From contig NZ_CP023694.1 of assembly GCF_008705135.1 (NCBI RefSeq), forward strand, positions 3,596,001-3,660,000: a stretch of 64,000 nt of DNA, read 5' to 3'. Of the stretch, positions 17,068-25,593 are shown piece after piece; the first letter of the stretch is position 1; each line of letters begins with the position of its first letter. The translations under genes were made by a program, and so were the position numbers. Source of the stretch: Streptomyces coeruleorubidus. Lineage in GTDB: Bacteria; Actinomycetota; Actinomycetes; Streptomycetales; Streptomycetaceae. The notes beneath the pieces were generated by a model. The model ran no database searches, was not told the DNA's origin, and was given only the letters and a program-made list of their open reading frames with translations.

Positions 17068-18247
17068 GGCTTTTCACCGACTTCCGGTAGGTGTTGGTCG
17101 AATGGTAGGTGAGGTAGGGCACTCCATTGCTCTTGTACGTGGTGATCATGGAGTGGTCCTTGGACCGGTTGCCGCTGAAGTCCATCTGGAGGATGTCCCC
17201 GATCCCCAGCTTGTACACGTTGTCCAGGTTGTAGGCCCGGTCGCTGTGCAGAGCGAAGGACGCCCAGTAGTTGACATTGATCCAGGATGTCGTCTGGTTC
17301 GAGGAGTTGTACCACCAGTTCTTGTAACTCTTGTACCAGCCGGTGTTGTTCTTCCAGCCGCCCGCGCGTAGCGCCTGGCTGATGAAGTTGGTGCAGTCGC
17401 CCCCGACGTCGTTGAACTTGCGGTAGTTGGAGTTGTAGTTCTTCCAGTGCTTCTCCGCGTACTTCGCCATCGCGGTGTAGTCGTAGCTCGCGGTGGCGCT
17501 GACCTTGGCCTGGGCCTGGACGGTGGGCTGGGTGCTGCCCGCCTGGGTCTCCTGGGGCGCGGGGCCGTCGGTTTCGGGCTCGCCGCCCTCGTCGATCGGT
17601 TCCTCCGCTGCGCCGGCGGACGTGGGGTCGCTGTCCTCGGCGGTGTCCACCACCGAGTTGATCGCGGCCGGCCCTTCCTCGTCGAGAGGCGTGAATCCGG
17701 TCAGCTCCCACGTGCCGTCCGGCGCTGCCGCGAAGGTCAGCTCGTGCTTCGCCTGGAAGCCGGTGGTCGGTGGCTCCTCGCCCTCGATCTTCTTGTAGGT
17801 GAGCATCGTCGTCTCGGTGACCTGGGCAGTGGCCCGGTCGCCGGTCACCCGCACCTCGTCCACGTCGACCTCGGTCTCGGCCGCCGTGTAGGCCTCGTCC
17901 AGGGCGGCGAGCCGCGCTCTGCGGTCACGCAGGACGTCTGTCGCGGAGTCCTCGGCGCGGGCCAGGCTGCTGGTGACGTGCACGTCGCCCTTCAGCGGCA
18001 GCGCCGCGGCGGCACGGCGGGTCGCCTGAGATCCGTCCAGGAGTGCGGAGGTCCGTCTGGTCAGGACGGCATCCGCGAGGGTGGCGAAGTCATCGGTGGT
18101 CTCGGCATCCACGGTGCGGTCCGCCTCGGCCGTGGTGCGGGCGGCTGCGCTCTCCGCGGCATGAGCGGTCGCGGCGGGCGGCAGTGCGGCCAGCAGCGTC
18201 ACCCCCAGGGCCAGCGCCGTGGCACGTCTGTAGCTCCCGTTTCTCAT
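17021..18247 (-). CDS. Secreted amidase-domain (amidase_6-like) protein
   Basis: The 408-residue protein has a Sec signal peptide (residues 1-30, ending AHA). Residues 30-200 are helical and beta segments of unknown type, and 205-255 are an acidic, proline- and threonine-rich linker. The C-terminal 150 residues form the amidase_6 domain: YDYTAMAKYAEKHWKNYN, a cysteine in GGDCTNFISQALRAGG and a histidine in SKDHSMITTY, matching the Cys-His pair of NlpC/P60-related enzymes. Such proteins act on peptides in or near the cell wall. It is followed by the overlapping lipoprotein gene. Confidence 0.85.
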   Translation of the reverse strand: MRNGSYRRATALALGVTLLAALPPAATAHAAESAAARTTAEADRTVDAETTDDFATLADAVLTRRTSALLDGSQATRRAAAALPLKGDVHVTSSLARAEDSATDVLRDRRARLAALDEAYTAAETEVDVDEVRVTGDRATAQVTETTMLTYKKIEGEEPPTTGFQAKHELTFAAAPDGTWELTGFTPLDEEGPAAINSVVDTAEDSDPTSAGAAEEPIDEGGEPETDGPAPQETQAGSTQPTVQAQAKVSATASYDYTAMAKYAEKHWKNYNSNYRKFNDVGGDCTNFISQALRAGGWKNNTGWYKSYKNWWYNSSNQTTSWINVNYWASFALHSDRAYNLDNVYKLGIGDILQMDFSGNRSKDHSMITTYKSNGVPYLTYHSTNTYRKSVKSLVAQYPRATYYAFRT

Positions 18248-18399
18248 GAAAATCCCCCAACTCTGGCCTTCAGCAGGCCGGTTGAAAGGATCCTGTCACC
18301 TCCGGCCACGCACGGCGAGACCTTTTCGCACACATGTTCCTGGATGTCCGGGTTCCGTTTCGAGGGCTCCCGGTGCCACCCAAGGAGCCCTGCCCGGCG

Positions 18400-18906
18400 T
18401 CAGGTCGTCGAGAACTTGGCGACGTACTCGTCGAAGGGCTCGATGCCGACCTCCGCGCGGAGTTCGTCCACGCGGTCGGGTTCCGCGCAGGGCCACGGAA
18501 CCGGTGCCCCGTCCTTCACGCCGGCGATCTGTGTGCCGTAGAGCTGGTTGCGGCCCTCGTTGACGAGCGTGCGGTCGCGGAGGAAGGCCAGTTCACGGGG
18601 GCCGGCCGAGCCTGCCGACACCGCCTGCTGCATGAGGTGGAGGGCGCGTCGCTGGACGTCGAGTTGCCGGTCGGCGTGCTGGGCGATCAGCCATGCCGCG
18701 CGGGCGGCCTCCTCGCCGACGAGTTCCGCCGTTGGCCAGCCGTACTCGTCCATGATCTCGCTGAGCCGGTCACCGTGCCGTGCGGTCAGCCGGCGCCACG
18801 CCAGTTGCTCGGCGGGGTCGTCGCTGTTCGCGTGGACCGAGGACTGGTGATCGGCCATGGCCATGGCCATGAGTTCTTCCCTCAGCGCGGCAACGTCGTG
18901 CGTCAC
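18400..18906 (-). CDS. DUF6624-like protein
   Basis: GTG 18906 with GGGAG 6 bases upstream gives 168 residues. The protein is helical and polar: LREELMAMAMADHQ, WRRLTARHGDRLSEIMDEYG, WPTAELVGEEAARAAWLIAQ, HADRQLDVQRRALHLMQQA, then LAFLRDRTLVNEGRNQLYGT. This order (WP, AAWLIAQHAD, LxDR, G.xQ.YGT) matches the DUF6624 family, whose function is unknown. It has no signal peptide and is likely cytoplasmic. Confidence 0.8.
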   Translation of the reverse strand: MTHDVAALREELMAMAMADHQSSVHANSDDPAEQLAWRRLTARHGDRLSEIMDEYGWPTAELVGEEAARAAWLIAQHADRQLDVQRRALHLMQQAVSAGSAGPRELAFLRDRTLVNEGRNQLYGTQIAGVKDGAPVPWPCAEPDRVDELRAEVGIEPFDEYVAKFSTT

Positions 18907-19142
18907 TCTCAACTCCCGTTCCAGTGGCGTGTGTTGTGTACGTCCCGGAAACCTTACGGGCGCATATCGGGTGAAAAGATCATTCTGGAGAACGGCGACA
19001 GGTGCCTCCGTGTACCGCGATAATGGATCTAGAACCCCTGACATTGAACGTCCGCCGGGTTTCCGGAGGGGTGGAGAGCGCATGGACGGCCTGGCCGTGG
19101 AGCGGATGGGCGGGGATGTGTGCCGGGAGGACGGGCGGGCGC

Positions 19143-19359
19143 AGTTTTCTGCTGATGGAGCTTGCCGTACGGGCGCGGTGTCGCGCGGCGGCTGCATGAG
19201 GTGCTGCTCGATGGTGTGGAGGTCGAGCGGGTCGTGCTGAACGTGCATCCCGGGAGCGGGGCGGCGCAGGCCGCTTACCGGGCGTTGGGATATCGCAAGG
19301 TGGGTGAGACGCGGCCGTGGCAGGGTGCGGATCCTCATGACGTGATGGTGCTTGGATGA
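19143..19359 (+). pseudogene. Truncated GNAT acetyltransferase remnant
   Basis: One frame encodes FLLMELAVRA and, after a shift near 19168, another gives GRGVARRLHEVLLDGVEVE, RVVLNVHPGSGAAQAAYRAL and GYRKVGETRPWQG. These are the acetyl-CoA-binding motif and C-terminus of a GNAT acetyltransferase. About 11 bases seem to be missing at the junction (an APYR-type segment), and the N-terminal half is not found upstream. The gene is dead unless a much shorter product is used. Confidence 0.7.
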
Positions 19360-19431
19360 CCGCATGCACAATAAAATCGAATAGGGGCCGTCGGTAAGCC
19401 GACGACCCCTCACGAAAGACCCAGCCGGCTA

Positions 19432-19836
19432 CTACTCGTTGAACTCGCCAGTAGAGTCACAGGGAGAACTCAACTCGTTCTCGAACGGACCAGTCGGGTA
19501 CCGCCCCCAGCACATGACGAACGTATAGCTGCCACCGTTTCCGATGTTGTGGCCCTTACTGCCGCATCCGGCGTCGCCGCCGTCGGACATCGTCATCACT
19601 CTTTGGTAGCCGTCAGTGGCGATGTACGAGTTGTAGAAAACCGCACCGTATACACCCTTGCCATCCGCCAGGGTGTCGCAGAGCTTGAAGACGTCACCGT
19701 CGTCGGTGAAGGTCATGTAGCCGCGGATAGTTTCTACCCTCATGTTTGCGGCAAAGGCCGGGCTCGCTGTCGCGACAACCATCGCGGCGGCACCCGCAGC
19801 CCCTGCAGCCATGCGCGCGAACTTGGACTTAAGCAT
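19432..19836 (-). CDS. Small secreted protein
   Basis: ATG 19836 has a GGGGGGA upstream and gives 134 residues. The signal peptide covers residues 1-29 (KFARMAAGAAGAAAMVVATA, ending AFA). The mature domain of about 105 residues has three or four cysteines (FKLCDTLADGK, AGCGSKG, VMCWGR, SPCDSTG) that could make two disulfides and beta strands typical of a small extracellular fold. The codons are less GC-biased than in the neighbours. A GNAT remnant lies on each side. No function is known. Confidence 0.75.
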   Translation of the reverse strand: MLKSKFARMAAGAAGAAAMVVATASPAFAANMRVETIRGYMTFTDDGDVFKLCDTLADGKGVYGAVFYNSYIATDGYQRVMTMSDGGDAGCGSKGHNIGNGGSYTFVMCWGRYPTGPFENELSSPCDSTGEFNE

Positions 19837-19982
19837 TATCCCCCCATTTATCAGACACCTATTCGCGAGCCGAATAAAGACGTCGATCATCGTTCGCGCA
19901 GCTTGCCATGAACTTGACAGCTCTGCAAAGCGGCAGCCAGGCCGCAGGCCGCTTACCGGGTGTGGGGATATCGCTGGACCCG

Positions 19983-20381
19983 TCAGTCCTCCACCCGGTC
20001 GTCCACCCGATCCAGTTCTCCCCGTTCGACGCAGAACTCGTTGCCCTCCGGGTCGGCCATGACGACCCAGCCTCGGCCGTTCGGGAGGGTTCGGTCCGTC
20101 AGGATGCGGGCGCCGAGGGTCACGGCGCGTTCGACCTCCTCGGAGCGGGTGCGGCCCGTGGGCTGGAGGTCGAAGTGGATGCGGTTCTTGGTTGTCTTGC
20201 CCTCCTCGACGCTGACGAAGAGCAGGCCCGGGGCGCCGTTCGGGAGCTCGATCAGTACCTCGGGGTCGCCGGGCTTGTCCTCGTCGGAGATCGGGTGACC
20301 GAGCAACTCGGACCAGAAGCGGGCCAGTTCGTAGGGCTCTCCGGTGCAGTCGAAGGTGATGTGACGGATGGCGGGGTTCAA
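19983..20381 (-). CDS. VOC-family (glyoxalase-like) protein
   Basis: The 132-residue protein shows the VOC pattern: IRHITFDCTGEPYELARFWS, ELLGHPISDEDKPGDPEVLI, RIHFDLQPT and VMADPEGNEFCVERG. The His and Glu at the usual metal positions are present. It resembles the actinobacterial VOC proteins that lack a known substrate; these include drug-binding and isomerase members. It stands in a row of four same-strand genes, but with gaps. Confidence 0.85.
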   Translation of the reverse strand: MNPAIRHITFDCTGEPYELARFWSELLGHPISDEDKPGDPEVLIELPNGAPGLLFVSVEEGKTTKNRIHFDLQPTGRTRSEEVERAVTLGARILTDRTLPNGRGWVVMADPEGNEFCVERGELDRVDDRVED

Positions 20382-20471
20382 CGGTCGTCTCCCTGGGGCC
20401 GGTTGGGGCGCTGGTGCGCCACCGAAGGATGGGCGGGGAGACGGGGCCGTGTCGAACTATTTCCCGTCGTC

Positions 20472-20957
20472 CTATTTCCCGTCGTCGGGGAGGTTTCCGT
20501 TGCCGCCCAGGTTGGCGACGATCCGGCGCAGGACGTTGATCGTCACTACGAAGTCGGCGGGCTCGACGCCCTCGTGGGTCTGCTCGTGGACGCGGAGGTT
20601 GCGTTCCCGGGCGCGGAGGCGGCCGGCCTCGCCCTCCTCGGTCAGGGTCATGCCGCCCGTCGCGTCCTCCGCGAGCCAGCCTCGGGCGATCAGGTCGTCG
20701 TAGACCTCGTCGAAGTCGGTGTTCAGGTCGTCGTAGGGGGTCAGCCGGTCGGTCAGGGTCGCGCGGGTCCATGAACCGGGGGCGCCGGAGGCATGGTTGA
20801 GCGTCCACCAGTGGGGCTGGGTGAGGCCCTCCACCGCCAGTTGGGCCCGGATGGCTCCCACCACCAGGCGGTAGGCCTGGCCCGTCCATGCTCCGATCGG
20901 CTGGGCGGCCAGCTCGTCGTGGGTGTACTCCTTGAGGTCCTTCGTGTGCGCGTTCAC
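20472..20957 (-). CDS. MarR-like winged-helix protein
   Basis: GTG 20957 has GGGAGGGGA upstream and gives 161 residues. The middle holds a winged helix: WWTLNHASGAPGSWTRATLT, DRLTPYDDLNTDFDEVYDDL, IARGWLAEDATGGMTLTEEG, then EAGRLRARERNLRVHEQTHE. This is the MarR-type order of recognition helix, wing and dimer helix. Members of this Streptomyces family often act as small transcription regulators. The target is not visible. Confidence 0.75.
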   Translation of the reverse strand: MNAHTKDLKEYTHDELAAQPIGAWTGQAYRLVVGAIRAQLAVEGLTQPHWWTLNHASGAPGSWTRATLTDRLTPYDDLNTDFDEVYDDLIARGWLAEDATGGMTLTEEGEAGRLRARERNLRVHEQTHEGVEPADFVVTINVLRRIVANLGGNGNLPDDGK

Positions 20958-21024
20958 GCGTTCCCCTCCCGTGGTTGCCTGGACGCGATCAACGTAGGAC
21001 CTCAACTTTGGTTGAGGTCAAGGG

Positions 21025-21822
21025 TCAGGTGCTGAAGGCCCTGATCGCCTCGTAGAGGCGGTCCGGCTGGTCCAGGTGGACGTCGTGGGCCGCGTCGGGG
21101 ATGCGGGTGAGCCGGGTGTGCGGGCGGTGGGTGAGCATCGTGGCCGGTTCGTCGGGGCGCATCGTGCCGTGTTCGCCCTGGATGAGGAGGGTGGGGCAGG
21201 TGATGCGGGACCACTCGGTCCAGTAGGCCGTGGTGGCCAGTTCGGCGACCGTGTCGATGATCGTGGTGCGCTCCCACCGGGGATACCAGCCGTCTTCCTG
21301 CTTCTCCAGGCCCCTCGCCCAGGCCTCGTGACCGAGGAACGCCTCCGCCTCGTCGAGGGACTTGAAGGGGGTCGGCCAGCTGTCCAGCCAGGTCGCGATC
21401 TGGGCGGGGAGGTCCGGGGAGGGGCCGGCCGGGCCCGCTTCGACCAGGATCAGGGACTTCACCAGGTGGGGGTGGGACGCGGCCAGGAGCAGGGCCGTGT
21501 GGCCGCCCAGGGACTGGCCCAGCAGGGTGACGGGGGCCAGGCCCAGTTCCCCGATCAGGGCTACGGCGTCCTGGACATGGGCCGCGCGGGTCGTGGTCGC
21601 CGGGGTGCGGGTGCTGGCGCCGTGGCCTCGGGCGTCGTACGTCACCACGCGGTGGCCGTCGGCCGCCAGCCGCGCGGCGAGCGTGTCCCACTCGCCCTGG
21701 TGGCCTGCCAGGCCGTGCAGGAGGAGGAACGTGGCCGCGGGGTCCCCGGCGGGGTGGTGGTCCCTGTGGGCGAGGTGCGTGCCGTCGGGGGTGGTGAGGG
21801 TCGTGGACCTCGTGCGGGTCAA
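21025..21822 (-). CDS. Alpha/beta-fold hydrolase
   Basis: The 265-residue protein has the full alpha/beta hydrolase pattern: FLLLHGLAGHQGEWD with the oxyanion HG, YDARGHGAS, the nucleophile elbow LLGQSLGGHTAL (Ser), an acid near LLIQGEHGTM, and a histidine in AAHDVHLDQP. Family members cleave esters, amides or C-C bonds. The substrate cannot be told. It ends just before the next minus-strand gene and is probably transcribed alone. Confidence 0.88.
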   Translation of the reverse strand: MTRTRSTTLTTPDGTHLAHRDHHPAGDPAATFLLLHGLAGHQGEWDTLAARLAADGHRVVTYDARGHGASTRTPATTTRAAHVQDAVALIGELGLAPVTLLGQSLGGHTALLLAASHPHLVKSLILVEAGPAGPSPDLPAQIATWLDSWPTPFKSLDEAEAFLGHEAWARGLEKQEDGWYPRWERTTIIDTVAELATTAYWTEWSRITCPTLLIQGEHGTMRPDEPATMLTHRPHTRLTRIPDAAHDVHLDQPDRLYEAIRAFST

Positions 21823-21911
21823 GTGCCGGCTCCTGTCGGTGGCTTGGCCGTCTGTCCGACGGCCACCTCCCGTCCGTCCAGGAGGTGGCCGTCGTACGCG
21901 GATCAGGGAGC

Positions 21912-22409
21912 CTACGACGCCGGGCTCAGGTCCGCCCGGCCGAACAGGAGGGCGTAGCCGGCGGGGAGCTGGGCCAGGATGCGGGTCACCAGGTCGTCGC
22001 CGACCAGGGGCGGCAGCACGCTCAGGACCGAGCTGACGTCCCAGCGGGCCGTGGCGGGGGTCGCTCCCTCGATACGGGCCGCGACGGAGTCGACGAACTC
22101 CGCGGCGGTCAGCCGGCGCGTGGCCGGGATCTGGGAGGCGACCACCCTGGCGGCCTCCTCGGGCAGGGCACGGGCGAGGTCGACCCGTTCGTCGCCGATC
22201 ACATGACCGCCGAGGGCGGACAGGACGATACGGGTGACCCGCTCCGCCTCCGACCTGGTGGGGTACTGGCCCGATTCCCGCACCGCTTCGATCAGTCGGG
22301 TCCAGGCGTTGTCGTCGCCTCGGGTGTCGTGGTGGCGCGGCGGGGCGGGGATCAGGGTCTTCGGGGCCGTGAGAGCAGTCGTCACACTGGGCACCGTCGT
22401 CACGCTCAT
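21912..22409 (-). CDS. DUF2267 protein
   Basis: The 165-residue protein has a disordered N-terminus of about 35 residues and then the DUF2267 helical domain: AERVTRIVLSALGGHVIGDE, ARALPEEAARVVASQIP, TAAEFVDSVAARIEGATP and VSSVLSVLPPLVGDDLV. Related proteins are small, cytoplasmic and of unknown role, often found with stress genes. The Hsp20 gene lies upstream on the same strand, 158 bases away. Confidence 0.85.
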   Translation of the reverse strand: MSVTTVPSVTTALTAPKTLIPAPPRHHDTRGDDNAWTRLIEAVRESGQYPTRSEAERVTRIVLSALGGHVIGDERVDLARALPEEAARVVASQIPATRRLTAAEFVDSVAARIEGATPATARWDVSSVLSVLPPLVGDDLVTRILAQLPAGYALLFGRADLSPAS

Positions 22410-22567
22410 GTGCGGGTCTTCCTCCGGATCCGGTCCTGCGTCGCGCCGCCGGACTCGGAATCCGGCGGCGCGGGGTGGGTGTGGGGGGCGGGGCTGTCCC
22501 GTGGGGGGACGTCCTCGGGACAGCCCCGGTGGGTGCGTGGGTTCGTGGGTACGTGCGTGCCGTGCCG

Positions 22568-22993
22568 TCAGCCGCTGAGCTGCCTGGGCCTGTCGCCGCC
22601 CGTGATCTGGATGCGGCGCGGCTTGGCCTGCTCGGCCACCGGGATGCGCAGGGTCAGCACGCCGGCCTCGTACGAGGCGTCGATGCGCTCCGTGTCCAGC
22701 GTGTCGCCGAGGAAGAGCTGGCGGGTGAAGCCGCCGGTGGGTCGCTCGGCGACGAGCAGCTCCGCGCCCTCGGGGGCGGGGGACCTGCGCTCGGCTCGGA
22801 CGTTCAGGACGTTGCGTTCGACGTCCAGCTCGATCGTCTCGGGGTCGATGCCGGGGAGGTCGAAGTGGACGAAGAAGTCGTCCCCGGAGCGGTAGGCATC
22901 CATCGCCATCGCCGACGGGCGGGTGGCGGGGCCGAAGACCTGCTGGGTGAGCCGGTCGAGTTCACGGAAGGGGTCCGTGCGCATGAGCATCAC
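22568..22993 (-). CDS. Hsp20/alpha-crystallin small heat-shock protein
   Basis: The 141-residue protein is a canonical small chaperone: N-terminal [19 protein letters not shown], an alpha-crystallin domain ([62 protein letters not shown]) and a C-terminal IQI motif that docks neighbouring dimers. It holds unfolding proteins during heat stress. A strong sigma-70-type promoter with an HspR-like inverted repeat lies directly upstream. Confidence 0.95.
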   Translation of the reverse strand: MMLMRTDPFRELDRLTQQVFGPATRPSAMAMDAYRSGDDFFVHFDLPGIDPETIELDVERNVLNVRAERRSPAPEGAELLVAERPTGGFTRQLFLGDTLDTERIDASYEAGVLTLRIPVAEQAKPRRIQITGGDRPRQLSG

Positions 22994-23049
22994 TGGTCAC
23001 TCCTCTCTTCAGGTGCTGTCGGTGCGATGCCCTACGTTCTTCGCCTTCT

Positions 23050-23091
23050 TATATAGCTCGGAGCCGGAAACTTGACAAGCCTCGACTCAGG
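23050..23091 (-). promoter_or_regulatory. Hsp20 promoter with HAIR-like operator
   Basis: Reading the minus strand, TTGTCA (complement of 23073-23078) and TATATA (complement of 23050-23055) are 17 bases apart. The inverted pair CTTGACA-N7-ACTCAGG at 23071-23091 matches the HspR HAIR consensus CTTGAGT-N7-ACTCAAG at five of seven bases in each half and overlaps the -35 box. Control by HspR is inferred. Confidence 0.55.
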
Positions 23092-23218
23092 TTCGCCTGC
23101 CGTCCGGTAAGGCGCCTGCGTGCGCCCCGGCGCGTGCGCCCCCGGCCTCGGGAGTTAGCCTCAGGGATCGCGAGCGGGGCAGGAGCAGCAGGAGCAAGTG
23201 CAGGAGCAGGAGGCAGGT

Positions 23219-23521
23219 ATGGCGAAGGTTCCGAGTGCGGTGATCGCGGCGAGCGGGCTCGTGGGCGGGTACGGCGTGGCCCGCTGGACCAGGCAGCGGC
23301 CGCTCGGCGGGGTCGTGCTCGCCGTCGCCGGGGCCGCGGCCGCGCGGCAGTGGCGGCAGCAGGCCGGTGGGGTGGCCGCGGGGGCGTTGTCGGCCGCGTA
23401 TGTCGCCGCCTTCGCCGGGTCCCATCCGCTGGCCAAGAAGGTGGGTGCCTGGCCTGCCGTGTTCGGAGTGGCGGGGGCCGTGGGCCTGACGTCCTGGGTT
23501 GTCGCCGACCGGCGCGGTTGA
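23219..23521 (+). CDS. Small membrane protein
   Basis: ATG 23219 follows GGAGG by 5 bases and gives 100 residues. Three or four short hydrophobic stretches alternate with basic residues (VIAASGLVGGYGVARW, GGVVLAVAGAAAARQW, GALSAAYVAAFAGSH, WPAVFGVAGAVGLTSWVV). It is probably a polytopic inner-membrane protein. No function is known. A perfect 17-bp hairpin lies 70 bases downstream. Confidence 0.75.
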   Translation: MAKVPSAVIAASGLVGGYGVARWTRQRPLGGVVLAVAGAAAARQWRQQAGGVAAGALSAAYVAAFAGSHPLAKKVGAWPAVFGVAGAVGLTSWVVADRRG

Positions 23522-23590
23522 GGCGGGCTGCGCTCCGGGCCTTCGGCGTCCGGGGCGCGCCGCGCGCACAGCAGAGAACAGCACACAGCG

Positions 23591-23627
23591 AAGAACCCCG
23601 GCCCTGAAACTCAGGGCCGGGGTTCTT
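23591..23627. terminator. Perfect hairpin terminator, both strands
   Basis: The arms AAGAACCCCGGCCCTGA and its exact complement (17 bases each) flank a 3-base loop AAC. It lies directly after the tRNA on the minus strand and after the small membrane protein gene on the plus strand, so it can end both transcripts. Confidence 0.85.
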
Positions 23628-23633
23628 GTCCGG

Positions 23634-23703
23634 AGCGCCGGGCAGGCCTTGCACCTGCATCTCCCCACAGGAAGTGGGGCGTCTTTCCTTGGACCACCAA
23701 CGC
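23634..23703 (-). tRNA. tRNA-Gly(UCC)-like gene with unusual T and anticodon loops
   Basis: The minus strand folds as a tRNA of 70 bases. The acceptor 5' GCGTTGG pairs with 3' CCGGCGC with two G-U pairs. The D arm is GTC-CAAGGAAA-GAC, the anticodon arm CCCCA-CTTCCTG-TGGGG (anticodon TCC, Gly), and the T arm GCAGG-TGCAAGG-CCTGC. No CCA is encoded. The T loop lacks the usual TTC, and position 37 is T rather than a purine. All stems are intact, so it is not simply decayed. It may be an atypical glycine tRNA; a role outside ribosomal translation is a hypothesis. Confidence 0.65.
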
Positions 23704-23846
23704 ATCGTCCGTCTGACCGGAGTTCGGAGTTCCGGCGGCTGGACGCAGATCAACTATAGCGCAGTTTTTGTTATCGCCTTCGCCGTCCGGCCGTCTCCTC
23801 ACCGTCCCCCGCAGGAACGCGACTTACGACGTCGAGGTACGACAAC

Positions 23847-25322
23847 GTGACACGAGAGATCAGCCGCCGGAGCATGCTGAAGGCCGCGGGCGCGGCAGCC
23901 GGAGCCGCCGGTGTCGGCGTCGGCGCCGGTGTCGGTACGACCGCGCTCGCGAGCCCGGCCTTCGCCGCCGGCTCCGCCTTCGCTCACCCCGGGCTGCTGC
24001 ACACCCGTACCGACCTGGACCGTATGGCGGCCAAGGTGAAGGCGGGCGCCAGACCCTATGCGGCCGGGTTCGCCAAGCTCACCGCCAACCGGCACGCGCA
24101 GAGCGGCTGGCGGGCCAATCCGCAGGCCACGGTGTACCGGGGGGCGGGGTCGCCCCAGAACTACGCGGTCCTCTACAACGACATCCACGCCGCCTACCAG
24201 AACGCCCTGCGATACCACGTCAGCGGCGAGACCGCGCATGCCGACACCGCGGTGGAGATCCTCAACGCCTGGTCGGGGAAACTGACGTCGGTCCAGGGAT
24301 CGGCCGACCGGTTCCTGGCCGCGGGGCTGTACGGCTACCAGTTCGCCAACGCCGCCGAACTCGTGCGTGATCACGGTGACTTCGCGCTCGGGCGGGCGCA
24401 GGAAGTGATGCGGGACGTCTTCCATCCCCTCAGCGACAGTTTCCTGCGCGATCACAACGGCGCCGTCGTCACCAACTACTGGCCCAACTGGGACCTGACA
24501 GCCATCGCCTGTGTGCTCGCCACCGGCATCTTCTGTGACGACCGTGCCGTGGTCGACCGGGCCGTCGAGTACTTCAAGCACGGGGACGGCATGGGGTCCG
24601 TCAAGCACGCCGTTCCCGTCGTGCACGACAACGGGCTCGCCGAGTGGGTCGAGGCCGGGCGGGACCAGGGGCACGCGTTGCTCGGCGTCGGGCTGATGGG
24701 CACGGTCTGCGAGATGGCGTGGAACCAGGGCATCGATCTCTACGGCTACGACGACAACCGCTTCCTCAAGGGGGCGCAGTACGTGGCGAAGTGGAGCCTG
24801 GGCGGGGATGTGCCGTATACGGCCAACACGCGGAAGAAGGGGGCGATCGGGGGGTGGTCGGGCAGTGAGACCGCTGCCGGGGCCGCGGGGGTGGATCCGG
24901 GCATGACCCGTCCGATCTGGGCGATGATCGCGAACCACTACACCAAGCGGCGGGGGCTGTCGGCGTCGTATGTGACGCGTGCGGCGGCCAAGGCTGCGCC
25001 GGAGGGTGGGGGTGGGGATTACGGGCCCAACAGTGGGGGTTACGACCAGCTTGGATTCGGGACCCTGGCGTTTACTCGGGATCGGGAGCGGGTGGAGGGG
25101 GCGGCGCCGGGCGCGGGTGCGTCCGGGGGTGCCTCGGGTGGGGGTGCCCGGCCGCAGGGGGGCGTGAGTGCCTCGGCCTCGCCTGCCGCGGGGCGTGACC
25201 TGGCTGCTACCGGGGCCGAGGATCTGGTCGGTTGGGCCGCCGCGGCGGGTGTTTCCGCTGTCGCGGGTGGGTTGCTGTTGCTGCGGCGGCGGGACCGGGT
25301 GCGGCGGGGTGGGGCCGAGTAG
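23847..25322 (+). CDS. Alginate-lyase-like enzyme, Tat-exported, sortase-anchored
   Basis: GTG 23847 gives 491 residues. A twin-arginine signal (RRSMLKAAGAAAG) covers residues 6-42. The catalytic region (about 45-390) has the alginate-lyase helical toroid features: HPGLLHTRTDLDRMAAKVKA, NDIHAAYQNALRYHVSGE, NYWPNWDLTAIACVLATGIF and HDNGLAEWVEAGRDQGH with conserved His, Tyr and Arg. A Gly/Ala/Pro-rich linker follows. The tail LAATGAEDLVGWAAAAG continues into a hydrophobic helix and RRRDRVRR, a class-E sortase signal (LAxTG). The enzyme is thus wall-bound and degrades a uronic-acid polysaccharide; the exact polymer is not known. Confidence 0.87.
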   Translation: MTREISRRSMLKAAGAAAGAAGVGVGAGVGTTALASPAFAAGSAFAHPGLLHTRTDLDRMAAKVKAGARPYAAGFAKLTANRHAQSGWRANPQATVYRGAGSPQNYAVLYNDIHAAYQNALRYHVSGETAHADTAVEILNAWSGKLTSVQGSADRFLAAGLYGYQFANAAELVRDHGDFALGRAQEVMRDVFHPLSDSFLRDHNGAVVTNYWPNWDLTAIACVLATGIFCDDRAVVDRAVEYFKHGDGMGSVKHAVPVVHDNGLAEWVEAGRDQGHALLGVGLMGTVCEMAWNQGIDLYGYDDNRFLKGAQYVAKWSLGGDVPYTANTRKKGAIGGWSGSETAAGAAGVDPGMTRPIWAMIANHYTKRRGLSASYVTRAAAKAAPEGGGGDYGPNSGGYDQLGFGTLAFTRDRERVEGAAPGAGASGGASGGGARPQGGVSASASPAAGRDLAATGAEDLVGWAAAAGVSAVAGGLLLLRRRDRVRRGGAE

Positions 25323-25411
25323 CGTCCGGCACGTTGCGATGTGCTGGGGGGAGCCCGGGCGCGGGTGGGGCAGCTCACCCGCGCTGGCGGGGTGCCGCCC
25401 TCTGTGGGACG

Positions 25412-25443
25412 GGTGCCGCCCCGAGCGGCACGACTGCCCGCAG
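25412..25443. repeat. Intergenic repeat with GGTGCCGCCCC...GGCACGACTGCCCGCAG, copy 1
   Basis: A 32-base sequence that recurs with a single mismatch at 30172-30203. Both copies lie just after the 3' end of a gene. GTGCCGC and GCGGCAC inside it form a short hairpin. The 270-base interval 25323-25593 around it holds no gene. Confidence 0.75.
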
Positions 25444-25593
25444 CTAAGCGGCTGCGGCCGCCTGCGGCTTGGGGCAACCATGGCCGTCCGCAGCCTGCGG
25501 CAGCCACGGCGGCTCGCAGTCAGCGAGCCCTACGCCGTCGCCGCCCACAGCTTGGGAGAGCCGCGGCCGCCCCCGGCCAGATGCGGTGCGCCC

